From Prosopocoilus inquinatus (taxonomy: Eukaryota > Arthropoda > Insecta > Coleoptera > Lucanidae): a stretch of 64,000 bases of DNA. The notes beneath the pieces were generated by a model, which saw only the letters and a list, made by a program, of their open reading frames with translations, made no database searches and was not told the origin of the DNA. Below are positions 33,831 to 44,939 of the stretch, one piece after another. The DNA lies in the NCBI GenBank assembly GCA_036172665.1, contig CM069871.1, positions 59,890,713-59,954,712 of the forward strand, written 5' to 3'. The translations under genes were made by a program, and so were the position numbers. The first letter of the stretch is position 1; each line of letters starts with the position of its first letter.

Positions 33831-34281
33831 ACAAATAGGAATTTAATTAAAAAATAACACATTTTTTGGGTGTTTTCCTCTTTCAGCAGAGAATCATTAA
33901 TTATTAGCTTATGATTTTTCAATTCAATAAATAACGTGTGTCTAAATAAAAATCTAGGCAAGCAAGTTGTGCGATTGTGACCGAGAATTTACTCACAGCC
34001 CGTCATCTCCAAGTTCAAACACCAAGCAGTCAAATCTGACGTCAAAATTTATTTTTTTATTATTCTAGAAAATCACGAAATGGCTGACATCTAGCGGAAG
34101 TTTTATGAAAGTCCATATAATAAGGAAAACATTGAAATGAAACTTGGTTAATATAAATATTGAAATGTTTATTTGTGAGTTTTGTTATGCTTCAGTACTT
34201 TTATCGTAATGCGTAAACAATAATAAAACTAGCAAAAAGCATTGATGGATCGAATAGAACAAGTTATATTGAATAATATTA

Positions 34282-34463
34282 GGGCTCGTTTTTTACTCTT
34301 CAACATTTAAAGCGCTGCATCTTAAAATTTCAACGTTGAACTTTGATGACGTCACACTTTCAGCTTTAAAGCGACAATTTCAATCGCTACATCCGTAAAG
34401 AAACGCTTTTGGTTTAATCGCTGCAACGGATGAACTAATCCCGAGTAAAAAAAAAACGAGCCC
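34282..34463. mobile_element. 182-bp Harbinger-like MITE with TTA duplication
   Basis: Ends GGGCTCGTTTTTTACTC and GAGTAAAAAAAAAACGAGCCC; TTA at 34279-34281 and 34464-34466. No coding. Confidence 0.88.
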
Positions 34464-34989
34464 TTAATGACAGGTCTTTGTTTTCCTCTAGTTTTCCTTA
34501 TTAAAAGCGCCATCTGTTGGTTGCTGATTTTCGCGAATTGATTACCATTTCTCTGTTGTTAATATAACTACTTTCTCTTTCACAAAGCTAATAAATGCTT
34601 TCGCAACGGTCACAAAAATGTACCTTTAGGCATTTACGTTAACTAGAGCGATATATACCGGTTAATCTATTCTCTCACTTTTATTTGCATTAAAAGTATT
34701 TATTCTATCACACTTTTCTACTCTGATCCATGCATCGCTCCAATTATCGTAAACGCCTTTTGACTTTGTTAAAAATGTTAAACGTACGAAATTATCTAAG
34801 ACATACAGACCTTGTTTGGAGATTTTTCCACAGCCAACTTGACCAGTTTTTTGTTTTTTTTTTTTTTTAATTCATTTAGACGCTCGTTATTTTTTACAAG
34901 CGTAAAAACAAAGAACTTGTAGGTATTACAGCGAATAGAATTTTCATGAGCGTTAGTAATCTTGAAAGAAAGATTAACGTATCCCCGCT

Positions 34990-35140
34990 ATTGAGAAATG
35001 TGGGGAACTACAAGTTGTGTATGCTAGTGCTATCTATCGTTAAACGATCGACGGTACTGAATCGTGAGGTTATGTTGTGAAAGGTAGATTGTGTTGTGTA
35101 TGTTTTCAGTTTTTAAAATCGATGGTAGTGCTTAACGAAT
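34990..35140 (+). promoter_or_regulatory. Probable promoter and 5' UTR of the PDZ-protein gene
   Basis: Relatively G+C-balanced sequence ahead of ATG 35141, with an initiator-like TTCAGTTT (about 35104) and no TATA box at the right distance. The start has context CGAATATGG. Confidence 0.3.
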
Positions 35141-35275
35141 ATGGCTGAAGAGTTATCAGTGGTTTTAAACCGGAATGAGAATTCGGGCTTTGGCTTTTCG
35201 CTTTTAGGTACACCAGGTCTGCCGCCTATTATCAATAACATCTTCGAGGATTCTCCAGCTGCAGAAAGCGGAGAG
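35141..35275 (+). CDS. PDZ-domain protein, first coding exon (remaining exons not found)
   Basis: ATG 35141 opens 45 codons ending at donor GAG|GTAAGT (35276), phase 0. The protein is MAEELSVVLNRNENSGFGFS, then LLGTPGLPPIINNIFEDSPA and AESGE. The GFGFSLLG is the carboxylate-binding loop of a PDZ domain. The following strand (LPPIINNIFEDSPAAESGE) matches the usual 'V..V..GSPA...G.L..GD' pattern just before the point where a V-x-x-G-D-x-I exon is expected. PDZ domains bind protein C termini and scaffold signalling complexes. Which PDZ protein this is I cannot tell. I searched the next 28 kb by eye for the missing GD-x-I strand and did not find it. Confidence 0.75.
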
Positions 35276-36410
35276 GTAAGTCTCCTTATTGGCATACATA
35301 TGCATGATCGAAGATTAGCGTCTTACTGCACGGATTGCGGCCACTCAACTCTGCTGGTGCACGTGAATTAAAAACATCGACAATTTTTCTACCTTTCCGA
35401 ATCTATTTCAGATAGTACCCTGATAGCGTTTTAGTTTATTCGCGTAGATCTTGAATTAGTAAAAGCTGTCCCAAGTTGTCGGCTTCAGGTCAAAACAAGA
35501 GGGCGGTTCTCGTCGCAAATGCAAATTTTTATTACACGATTTTCACTTGTTTTATTATTGTAATCAACGAAATAAACGAACGGATAAACTTTCCGAAAAT
35601 TAATATTACTAGGACTTAAAAAATTATATTATTACTAAACGTGTTTATTTACTTATTGAACTTCGTAAATAAAAATATGTGTCATGCTTATCGTTAATTG
35701 ACGTGAATGATACTTCTTCTAATCGTTAGCACAGTATGCAATGTTTTCCTTACATTGATAAGTATTACACTTAAACATTAATATTTAATGTAAACGTTTC
35801 AGACCACAGGAAACTAATTTATTCAGTACGTAGTTACGTCTTGAAAAGTTCTTTGACACACAATTTTTTTTTTACTGGTAGCTAGGTACCTTTCGCCGCT
35901 CGGCAATCTCCAAATTAAAAGTGATAATTAATGCTAAAAATTCACATAATCGATTATAACGTGCATACCCATCATGTTAAAATAATTGATTTTTCAATTT
36001 GTTTTAATACCCGTGCCAACATTTATTCGAGTTTATAAGCTTCTGTCGTTAATCGCAACCTGAGTCATAAAATTTCCACATGTGAATAATATTTTTAATA
36101 CATAGGTACCAACTTAATGAAAGATAAGCCTTTTATATTAGTAGCCTGCCTTGTTACGGTTCGAAATTACAAATTCTGTGACCTCTTTGTAAATGTGGAT
36201 CGACATTAAAATTGAATTATGTTAAGATATCTATACCATCGTGGCCTGAATAACTTCTTTTATGGCGAAAGTGTAGTTAGAGTCCGCCTGGCGCTAATTA
36301 TCGCGGGCTTTCTTAACCTAAAATTTTGACAGTGCTGTCACTTTTATCTTTATTACTACAGCTGGTAATTACGTGCACTAACAGTGTTTTAAATATTATT
36401 AGTTTCTAGT
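35276..36410 (+). other. Start of the PDZ-gene first intron
   Basis: A+T-rich, apparently unique sequence with no repeat copy or exon that I can support. Confidence 0.35.
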
Positions 36411-36413
36411 ATA

Positions 36414-38139
36414 CTGTGGCCGCCAAAAAAGAAGTGGACACACTGTAAATTTAATAATGCCGAGGATTTTGCTGGGTTGCTATAATTATGAACTGACACT
36501 TGCGGATGACAGACAGTAATTAATAATGTTCAGTCATTACTTCGTTCTGAAAACTATTGGCTTATGTTAGCCATACAGCTAAAGCAAAAAATGAATTTAT
36601 CTTTATAAATGCTAATTTGTTTGTTATTCGTAGATGACAGATCATTATTACACAGGGTTGGAAAAAAACTGTTTTTTTTTTAAAAAAAAAGAACAAAACT
36701 TATTTCTTTGTTTTAAACAGTTTTTTTTTGTTTAAAACATGTTTAAAATTGACCCTAAATTAAACAGCTTTAAACAAAAAAAAACAGCTGTTTAAAATAA
36801 CTTTTAAATGTTTAAATTGCCCTTACAGCTTCCATAAAAAGTTATATATTATTATTATTATTATTATTTGATATTTGTATAAAAAGAAGATTTTATTAAA
36901 ATTCGATCTCTAATTAAAAGAAAGATGAAAAGTTAGTAATGTTAGATTATATACCCTTTTAAAAATAATGTATATACTTAGATAATAATTTAAATCATTT
37001 AAGGCAGAGCTTGATTTATTTAGGATCTACAGTAGCGGTGTTTTAAATGATTTTCAAAGAAAGTATGAAGTATTTGGTATCAACATACTAAGAAAAACAT
37101 TCCCAATAAAAACTAAAATCAAATACAATCCAAAGAAATATTTTTTTCAAATTACTTGATCGCATTAGACCAAAAGTCCAGTAGGTATATGTCTGAAATT
37201 TCAAATTAAATTTTTGTTTAATTTATCGTTTTCAAATTTTAAACAAACCTTAAAATTCTAGAAGGGCGAATATACGGCCTTGGGACACACGGTAGAAATT
37301 CAATGAAGACAAATGAAATGATGACGTTATAAATAGTTTAAACAGCGACATCCTACGATCACTTTTTGACCTAACATTGCATTATCATTGACAAATTCAA
37401 GCCAGTTTGCTACATAATAACTCATCCCGTAGCCCATAGTATGAACAGGGAAGCGGAGGACCCAGTATGTTTCAAAACTTAATGTAATAATAAAAGGTTA
37501 AATATTGAAAAGGTATTTTAAAATTTTACAATATAAGTATTATTCTAGTGATCAGTAATAATTAATGAATTGATTATAATCAATCTAATGGAATTTAAAT
37601 TTAGTTCAAATCAGAGCTACAGTGTAGTCATCACGTCATCAGCTCAGCCACGCATTGTCTACAATTATTAAAAAAAAATTGATATGAGAACAAAGTAAAG
37701 TTTAAAGTTAATCTGTCAGTGAAATACAGACCTTAAACAATTAACTTCTGGTTACACGGTATTACGTTGCAAAAATAAAACATATATCAAAAGTGGTCTA
37801 TTTTAGCATAAAACTAAGAAAATGAATTTAAAACATTAACAAAGAAACATGTTTAAAACATTTTGTTTAAAACAGATGGTATGTTTTTAATTCGGTGTTT
37901 TAAACATGTTTTAAACTTTCCAATCCTGTTATTACAGCTACCCGGCAAAGGTTTAAGGCCCGATTTCTTTGCCTTCTAAGAAAATTATCAACCAGGTATT
38001 ATTCCTGGAAAGTATTGTATCAATAATGATTTCCTAGGATATTACACGGCAGATAAATTTATCAGGAGGTGAAGAAATCGAACGTTAATATCATTAAATT
38101 TACGTCAAGAAGAGTGTCCACGTTTTTTGGCGGCGACAG
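36414..38139. mobile_element. Tc1/mariner-like MITE split by hAT copy B
   Basis: Ends CTGTGGCCGCCAAAAAAGAA and the reverse-complement-like CGTTTTTTGGCGGCGACAG, with inner 'gtggacac' and 'gtgtccac'. TA flanks both ends (36412-36413 and 38140-38141). Without the nested element it is about 440 bp. Confidence 0.82.
36653..37928. mobile_element. Non-autonomous hAT-type element, copy B (1276 bp) with 8-bp target duplication
   Basis: Ends CAGGGTTGGAAA and TTTCCAATCCTG; perfect duplication TTATTACA (36645-36652 and 37929-37936). The interior aligns with copy A over most of its length, with small indels. Confidence 0.93.
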
Positions 38140-38854
38140 TATATTATTATTCGTGTTGTTAAATTACCGGTAATTTTATTTTTAATGTTACGTTACCGTT
38201 AATGTTACCGTAACACCATGCGATCAACGGAATTTATAGTTAGAGCAGGCTGTGATATTTTCCAAAAAGTTGGTAACACAGGCTCGCAGTTTGAAATTAA
38301 ATATTTGAAATGTCTGAATTGTGACATTTATTATTATTAAATGATTGATAATAAACGGATTTGTCTTATGAAACCTCCCCCAATATTCTAAGAAAGGATT
38401 TGAACCAGCATGCATACAAAATAAAATAACAAAATAAAGATTGTACAAAGCAAGAGCTACATTGACAGTTGACAAGTATGACAACTGTCAATTTACTATT
38501 TATTTTTCAGCGTATCCAACCACACAGCATAAAATAGCACCAATCATAGCCTCCTCTAATTATGAATTCTGTTGATCACCCGATATTTTTTGCAGAGACT
38601 GCCGCCAAGTAGATATTTTTTTTTCTAAAGCCCGTACCTGTAACATATTGTGCTTGGAAGCAGAAAGTAGTAGACAATCATAGTTTCCTTAATTTTTCTC
38701 TCGCCAAAATGGTACTATTTAAATACGATTTGACATCACAAGTCTTAGGCCCCGTTTTTCAATCACAGGTTAACCCTAACTCTCGGTTTATTTCCATGGT
38801 AACAAGTTCGAAGACAATTGTTTCCTTGACAATAAACTGAAGGTTAAAGCATAA

Positions 38855-38983
38855 GGGCCGGTTTTTCAATCACAGGTTAACCCTCACTTTCGGTTTATTT
38901 CCATGGTAACAAGTACGAAGACAATTGTTTCCATAGCAATAAACTGAAGGTTAGAATTAAGTTTGTGATTGAAAAACCGGCCC
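38855..38983. mobile_element. 129-bp Harbinger-like MITE with TAA duplication, preceded by a partial copy
   Basis: Ends GGGCCGGTTTTTCAATCACA and TGTGATTGAAAAACCGGCCC, perfectly paired; TAA at 38852-38854 and 38984-38986. A truncated copy in the same orientation lies directly upstream (about 38751-38850). Confidence 0.92.
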
Positions 38984-39110
38984 TAATTAAAAAAGTTTTG
39001 AGATTGTCATGTCAAGTCTGAAGCTATCGAAATTTTTAAGTGTGACCTGTGAAGTCGTATTTAAGTAGTATACTTTCAAGAAAGAAAAGTTACAGGAAAC
39101 TGTAATTCAC

Positions 39111-39566
39111 CCCTATGTTGTATCATTTACGTTAAACAATAGCTGTATTTCTTTTACCATGGAATTGTCTCAGTTCTAAGACAACTGAGACGACATAAAC
39201 TGAGTTTTAACTAAGATAATTGAAACCTAATAATTGTGTGTTATATAACAAATCTGATCATCCGAAAACGAAACCTAACCTCAAACAACAATCTCACCTA
39301 AAACTCACTTCAAAGTATTTCGAAAAGCAGACTCAGTTCAATTGAGAATTGAGAAAATTATCTCAGTTAAACTCACTTATTAGAGGTAAAAGAAACAAGT
39401 AATTTATCTAAGCTATTGAGATAAAGTGAGATACTCAATTAAAAGTGGTAAAAGAAATACAGCTATAGTCTGCTGTTATCGATGATGTCGATGTCACATA
39501 GGAATTTGAACGTGAACTCGGTTGATAACGTCACGTTGTGTTTAACGTAAGTGATACAACATAGGG
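39111..39566. mobile_element. MITE with CCCTATGTTGTATCA ends, containing a nested MITE at 39142-39463
   Basis: The outer ends are CCCTATGTTGTATCATTTAC and GTAAGTGATACAACATAGGG. The inner element has ends GCTGTATTTCTTTTACCA and TGGTAAAAGAAATACAGC with TA on both sides (39140-39141 and 39464-39465). Confidence 0.8.
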
Positions 39567-39825
39567 AAATTTCAGTCAAAGAAAAGATACAAAAACAAAT
39601 AAAAATCTTTGATTGAGATATAAAGATTCAGAACAAATAAGAAAATAGCAAACATAACCTGCAAAAAATCAGAAACAAAAGAAAAATGAAAGGAACACTA
39701 ACAAAATACAAGGAGTGTGAAGTTAACAAAAAAATAAAAGAAGATCGACAACACCAAGCTTAACGAAAAACAGCAATTTTCCGGACCAATCGTGTAAAAC
39801 GGAGTGTTTGTGTTTTACAATATAA

Positions 39826-40070
39826 AATGCAATCATTAATTGAATCGATGAGTGAATAGTTTAATCCAAATTTACTGTGTTGAGAAAATTACAAATAACT
39901 TTCTCTAGATTTTTATTTTAAGTAATTATTGGCTTCAGGATGCTTCAGATATCCTTATCTGAAAGAGTTTTAAGCCAATAATTCACTTCAAATAAAAATC
40001 TGTCGTTTTCTCAACACAGTAAATTTGGACTGAACACGATTATGCACTCATCGATTCAATTAGATAACTG
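39826..40070. mobile_element. ~245-bp foldback element
   Basis: The arms pair from 'aattgaatcgatgagtg' (39839 onwards) with 'gcactcatcgattcaatt' (about 40044-40061), and 'ccaaatttactgtgttgaga' with 'tctcaacacagtaaatttgg'. Confidence 0.85.
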
Positions 40071-40199
40071 GAATTCACGAATATGAACCAAATACTCAAT
40101 TAATTAGGGCAAGGCGATTAATATTTACTATTAACATTTATAATTTAATTTTAATTCTAATTTAATCTAATCCTCTTAAATGTAAAGACAATATTTAAA

Positions 40200-41130
40200 A
40201 TATAAACTCCCGAAAAACGTAAACGTATTATTTTTTTTTCGAAGAGACTAAATAATTTATATTGTGAGCTCCGTGACAATACGATGTGCAAACCAAAAAA
40301 AAGATCTCAACTGAGGTGGACACGAAACAAATAAATAACAAACAAAAAATGAAAACCAGAACAAAATGGAAAACGTATAGAAAATCAATTCGTTAAGAAA
40401 ACAAAAAGAATACATACTACGAAAGCGTAAAGAAAAGAAAAAAAACAAAATAAGCTTTGTGATTAAGATAAATAAAAGACAAATGAATCTACAGACGAAA
40501 AATCAAAAAAGACTGGTAAAAAACAAAAGAAAATTGTAAAAGACGCGCCAATCAACAAAATCTGAAAAATCAATTTGATAAAAATAAACAAAAGAAAAAT
40601 ATGTAACGTGTGGGCCACAGATTTTTTTTGCTTAGTTGGCTGTGAAATAAATCACATATGTCGCAGTTATAATCGCTTAACCTTTTACAACTGCTGTCAA
40701 CCTAACCGACAAGAATTAATATCAGACGTGACTGCTATGTATATCTCTCTCGTAATGGCCAACTCAGAAAAAAAATTATGTGGCTCAAACAAAAAATACC
40801 ATGATGCTGAGATGCACAAAAATGTGAAAATCTCGACGACAATTTTTGGAAAACAAAAAAAAATCGAATGAAACAAAAGAGAACTGTAAAAAGAAGTCAA
40901 TAAAATACGAAAGTCAATTCGGTTAAAAACAAGAATACCTAATGCGGAAGACAGAAAACAAAAAAACAAAAGCAGATTGGACAGACAAAAAAAATAAAAT
41001 AAATGGAAAAACGCGAATCTCCATCCGAAAAATTTTGCAAGTAAAGGTCCTGGAAAGGACAAAATAAAACAAAAAACAAAAATAAAGAGAAAGAAAAAAT
41101 ATGAAATGAACAAGAAAAAGAAAACAATGC
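40200..41130. repeat. A-rich degenerate tract
   Basis: Plus-strand purine-rich low-complexity sequence with recurring 'aaaacaaaagaaaa'-like words, like 13.1-13.5 kb. The open frames on the minus strand (F/L/S-rich) are composition artefacts. Confidence 0.5.
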
Positions 41131-41621
41131 TGGATGTATTCTTGTCATATAATATCTACAAATTTTAAGTAGCAGCAAGGACAGACAATACTGATCACAT
41201 CGTATATTTTTTCTTGCAGTTTCAAAATTTTTGGTCGATGAGGTACTTTTGTTCCGTGGGTTACGTTAGATGTAGCATTTTGTTGAGTGTTGTTATGTGA
41301 AGACGTCAACAAAAGTAGCCCAAATCAGGCTTCAAATACGATTTTTGAACGTCAAATATGTCTGAAATGTAGCCCAGATGGCCGAAATTCGCCCAATCTG
41401 GTAAGGTTCTAAATCGACACACTTCGCGTTCAGGTACCGACTTTAGGTGCTTTCTTTCGCTTAAAAGTTTGAATCGTGTTTCGAACAGTTTGGACCTGAA
41501 TTCCGTAATTGTTGCAACAAAACACCTAACTTGAATTTTTTATCGACAGTTCATTTGTAATTAACCATAATTCAATCCAAACAAGTTTTAAAAATAGAGA
41601 GATTCAAAGAATAGAATGTCT

Positions 41622-41850
41622 GTTTTTGAATCAAAACACGTTTGAATCACGATTTTGTGAGCGAAAGAAAACACCTAATAGTGAATTTTTCTATCTGACC
41701 TTGTCGCACTATAATTTTTTCTACGGATAAAATGTGTGTTTTTGAATCAAAACACGTTTGAATCACGATTTTGTGAGCGAAAGAAAGCACCTAATAGTGA
41801 CTTTCTATCTGTCCTTATCGCACAATAAATTTTTCTACGGATAAAAATAC
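41622..41850 (+). repeat. ~112-bp tandem duplication
   Basis: 'tttgaatcaaaacacgtttg' through 'tctacggataaaa' occurs twice in a row, with the indel 'aatttttc'/'actttc'. Related inverted words ('aggtgctttctttcgc') lie just upstream at about 41447. Confidence 0.85.
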
Positions 41851-41854
41851 ACAG

Positions 41855-42610
41855 TCGAAAGTTTGTTAATCAAAGTGACATTTCACAAATGGCAATTATT
41901 ATGGCTGCGTAGAATAACATAACCTAATACATTTTTCACTAGACAGTCGGCCGTAAACTATTGCCATCGTAGTAAACAGAATTCCCTAAAAGTGTTGATT
42001 TCCTTGTTGCTCTTGTGACACTTGTATTTGTTATCTTTGTTACACGATAAACTTAGAATTGGAATGGGATGGCGTTACCTGAACACGAAAGTGTGTTGAT
42101 TTAGTGACCTTAATAATTCCTAGGGACTTTAATAATTCCTGTCGTACCTTGGTTTTTATTTTGAAAGTGAATTTTGAAATTCTGATCATTGCAAAATTAA
42201 CTTCACGAAGCCCAAAAATGTGAAGAATTAGTTTAAATTTTGAAACATTCCGTTCTACGAGGAGACTGCATGTGGCTTTTGCCTTTATTGATGTCAATTA
42301 GGATCTCAACTATTAACACATCCTATGTAACTGGCGAGTATAATTCCACACGTCAAATAGGTATATTAAACTCCCGTTTAATCGTTGCACGTTCTTTTTA
42401 AGATCAAAACCAGCCAACGGTGGTCGGCTTTCTTCTTAACCGAGTAATTATTTAATTTCTGCTTGATCTTTGCCCGAACGCTATATTAAGAACCAGCTAT
42501 CGCAATTAGCTCATCTTGTTCGCATTATTACATCATCGATTTGTCTGAAAGTGAAATTGGAAAAGCTTTGCAATTTATGACCAAGACTGAAATGGTTCCA
42601 CGTTTATTCA
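41855..42610. other. Intronic sequence, no repeat recognised
   Basis: Apparently single-copy within the window. 42360-42560 is G+C-balanced and has no long frame. Nothing is assigned. Confidence 0.25.
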
Positions 42611-42617
42611 GAGTATA

Positions 42618-43611
42618 CAGGGTTACAACTAATTAAAGGGCGACCATGGGGATCTCGTAAAATATAAGAGGTACAAAGACGGTTAAATTATAAAAAAAGT
42701 GCGCTATTTTGGAGTATCAAAATATCCAAAAAAAAAATCTTTTCTACCTTCATTCGTTTCTAAAATATCTTCAAAAAACTGAAAATTCTAATTTTCGAAA
42801 ATATCGAATATCTTTCTTATTTATTAAAATAGAATCATGAAATTTGCTATTTTTATGGTAAATTCGATGAAAGATCGAAAGAAATAGGTTAGGATTGACA
42901 GTTTCGCAGATACGACTGTCAACTGTCTTTTTTCTTATGGACGCTATCTTGGTTATTGATACCACGTCATACAAAAACAAAATGTGAATACGCTCACTTA
43001 TGCTTTTGTTTTAAAACAAAATATCAAGATACTACAAAGGATTTTGAAAAAAAAAATATCTAGTAGGCAGATGCGTGGAAACATTCAGAACTAAAATTAT
43101 TATTGAAATAATAAATTTTACTCAATTATGGTACTTACTTACATTTTTACATAAAAAAATTACTTTTTAACAAAAATTCTTAGTAACCTAATATTTTGTT
43201 TTAAAACAAAAACTTAAATGTTCATATCGTCGTATTCAAAAATTATTTCTGCATCTCGTACAATCAATATCTAAGGTAGCGTCCAAAAGAAAAGAAATAG
43301 TTGACAGTCGTATCTACGAAACTGTCAAACCTAACCTATTTCTTCGAACTGCATTAGGTTGTCCATCGAATTTATTATAAAAACACCGAATTTTCTGATT
43401 CTGTCTTAAGAAATAAAGTAAATATTCGAGATTTTCGAAAAAGAAAATATTCAGTTTTTTGAAGATATTTCAAAAATGAATGAAAATAGAAAGGATTTTT
43501 TTTGCATATTTCTTTAGACCTCAAGATAGTGTCACTTTTCTGTAATTTAACTATCTTTGTATCTCTTATACTTTACGAGACTCCCATAGTGGCCCATTGG
43601 TTGTAACCCTG
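42618..43611. mobile_element. Long palindromic MITE, copy 3 (994 bp) with TA duplication
   Basis: Ends CAGGGTTACAACTAATTAAA and GGTTGTAACCCTG; TA on both sides (42616-42617 and 43612-43613). This is the cleanest copy for defining the family ends. Confidence 0.92.
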
Positions 43612-44149
43612 TATTTGTTTTGAATAAAAAATACAATTATCATCGAGTGATCAAATAAAAATCAATTCTATTAATCCTTGGAATTTTTTAATTGATTAAT
43701 CTGTAAATTTAGTTTGAAAATAAAATTTCGAGCCAAGTATGATATACTGAGCGTGTCATCCAACGAGATTTAATCCAAAACTTTCAAAACAAGTAGATAA
43801 ATCCTTTCAGTAAACGTTTACTCCTGATTTTAATTAATATGTAGAAATTATGAAACAATATTAACAACCTAATCGACTATCAATTTTTATTGCTGTATGG
43901 GAGTATAACAAGTTAAAAGGTAACTTTATGGAGCATCTAACGACGACATAGAAATAGCACTCCCTCCATTTAAAAAAGTAAAACATATCGCCTATCAATT
44001 GTTCTCAAAATGGAGGTAGTTTAGTAGAACATAGTTTAATGAAAAGCAAAAGTTATGTTCCTGCGATAAATACCTTAAATTTAACCCGTAACATCATCGG
44101 TATCTGCTTTGTAACCGTCTGTATTTGTTGATAACCATAAAGTCTATAT

Positions 44150-44480
44150 TGTTACGAATTTGGGGGTTTATAAATTATAGCCGTTAAATTTCAGAACACT
44201 AATTATAAGCTGTCGATTTACACAATTAACAGCACAGTAGTAATGAGCTTGTCTATCAAATAACACTTTTACAGAATGTACTTTCTATTTATTCGAGGTA
44301 CGAATCCTTCGCTGGCTATCTTAATAACTAACTACTTCTGGCGGATCGTACGGCTTATATAGCAGAGCCATCTATTGCTCGCACATACTAGAATGATCGA
44401 GTAGTCTTCGGTCATGTTCTGTGACGCAAGGTGGTGTCTGATGCTAAAAATAGATCTGTGTGCGCATCACGGCTGTAACA
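44150..44480. mobile_element. Solo LTR (331 bp) with 4-bp target duplication
   Basis: It begins TGTTACGAATTTGGGGG and ends CACGGCTGTAACA, with TG...CA termini and a 7-bp inverted TGTTACG/TGTAACA-like end. ATAT flanks both sides (44146-44149 and 44481-44484). A TATA-like 'cttatatagcag' (about 44354) lies inside. No internal retroelement coding is nearby, so this is a recombined solo LTR, probably of the Ty3/gypsy type. Confidence 0.82.
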
Positions 44481-44939
44481 ATATAATATCTTAAACAAAA
44501 AAAAAAACTATTGAACTTAGGCATAGGCAACCTTATCTTAAAATAACCTGAACAACTCAAAAAGTACAGGGTGTTCTATTTAAAATAACGAGTTTACACG
44601 TCGTACAGACGTTAATTGAGACATCCTGTACATTTCAAAATAATTACAAAATATGCTGAGCTTCGAAAGGTGATTGATGTTTTTGCATAAAACATTTTTT
44701 CACGTATTCAACAGAAACAACGACTGGGAAGAAAATTTTTGTTAGGAATTAACGACCTTAAGCATCGAATTGTTGATTATTATTATTAAATAAATATTCA
44801 GGCTGAACATGCAGCGTTCGCACTGGATGTTCACCAGAGTGCAGCAAGTCGACCGAACACACTAGAAGAAAATACTTTCTCTCCACTTGCATTCATTTTT
44901 TTAAGCACTTAGCACGTAAATGAGTAAATGCCGTTCGTA

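Noticed and set aside
40200..41180. Long minus-strand open frames rich in Phe, Leu and Ser
   Set aside because: They come from an A-rich plus-strand tract; no domain, no splice logic, and composition explains the frame length.
41215..41260. Acceptor-like TTTTTTCTTGCAG as the next exon of the PDZ gene
   Set aside because: The following frame does not provide the GD-x-I strand expected after SPAAESGE.
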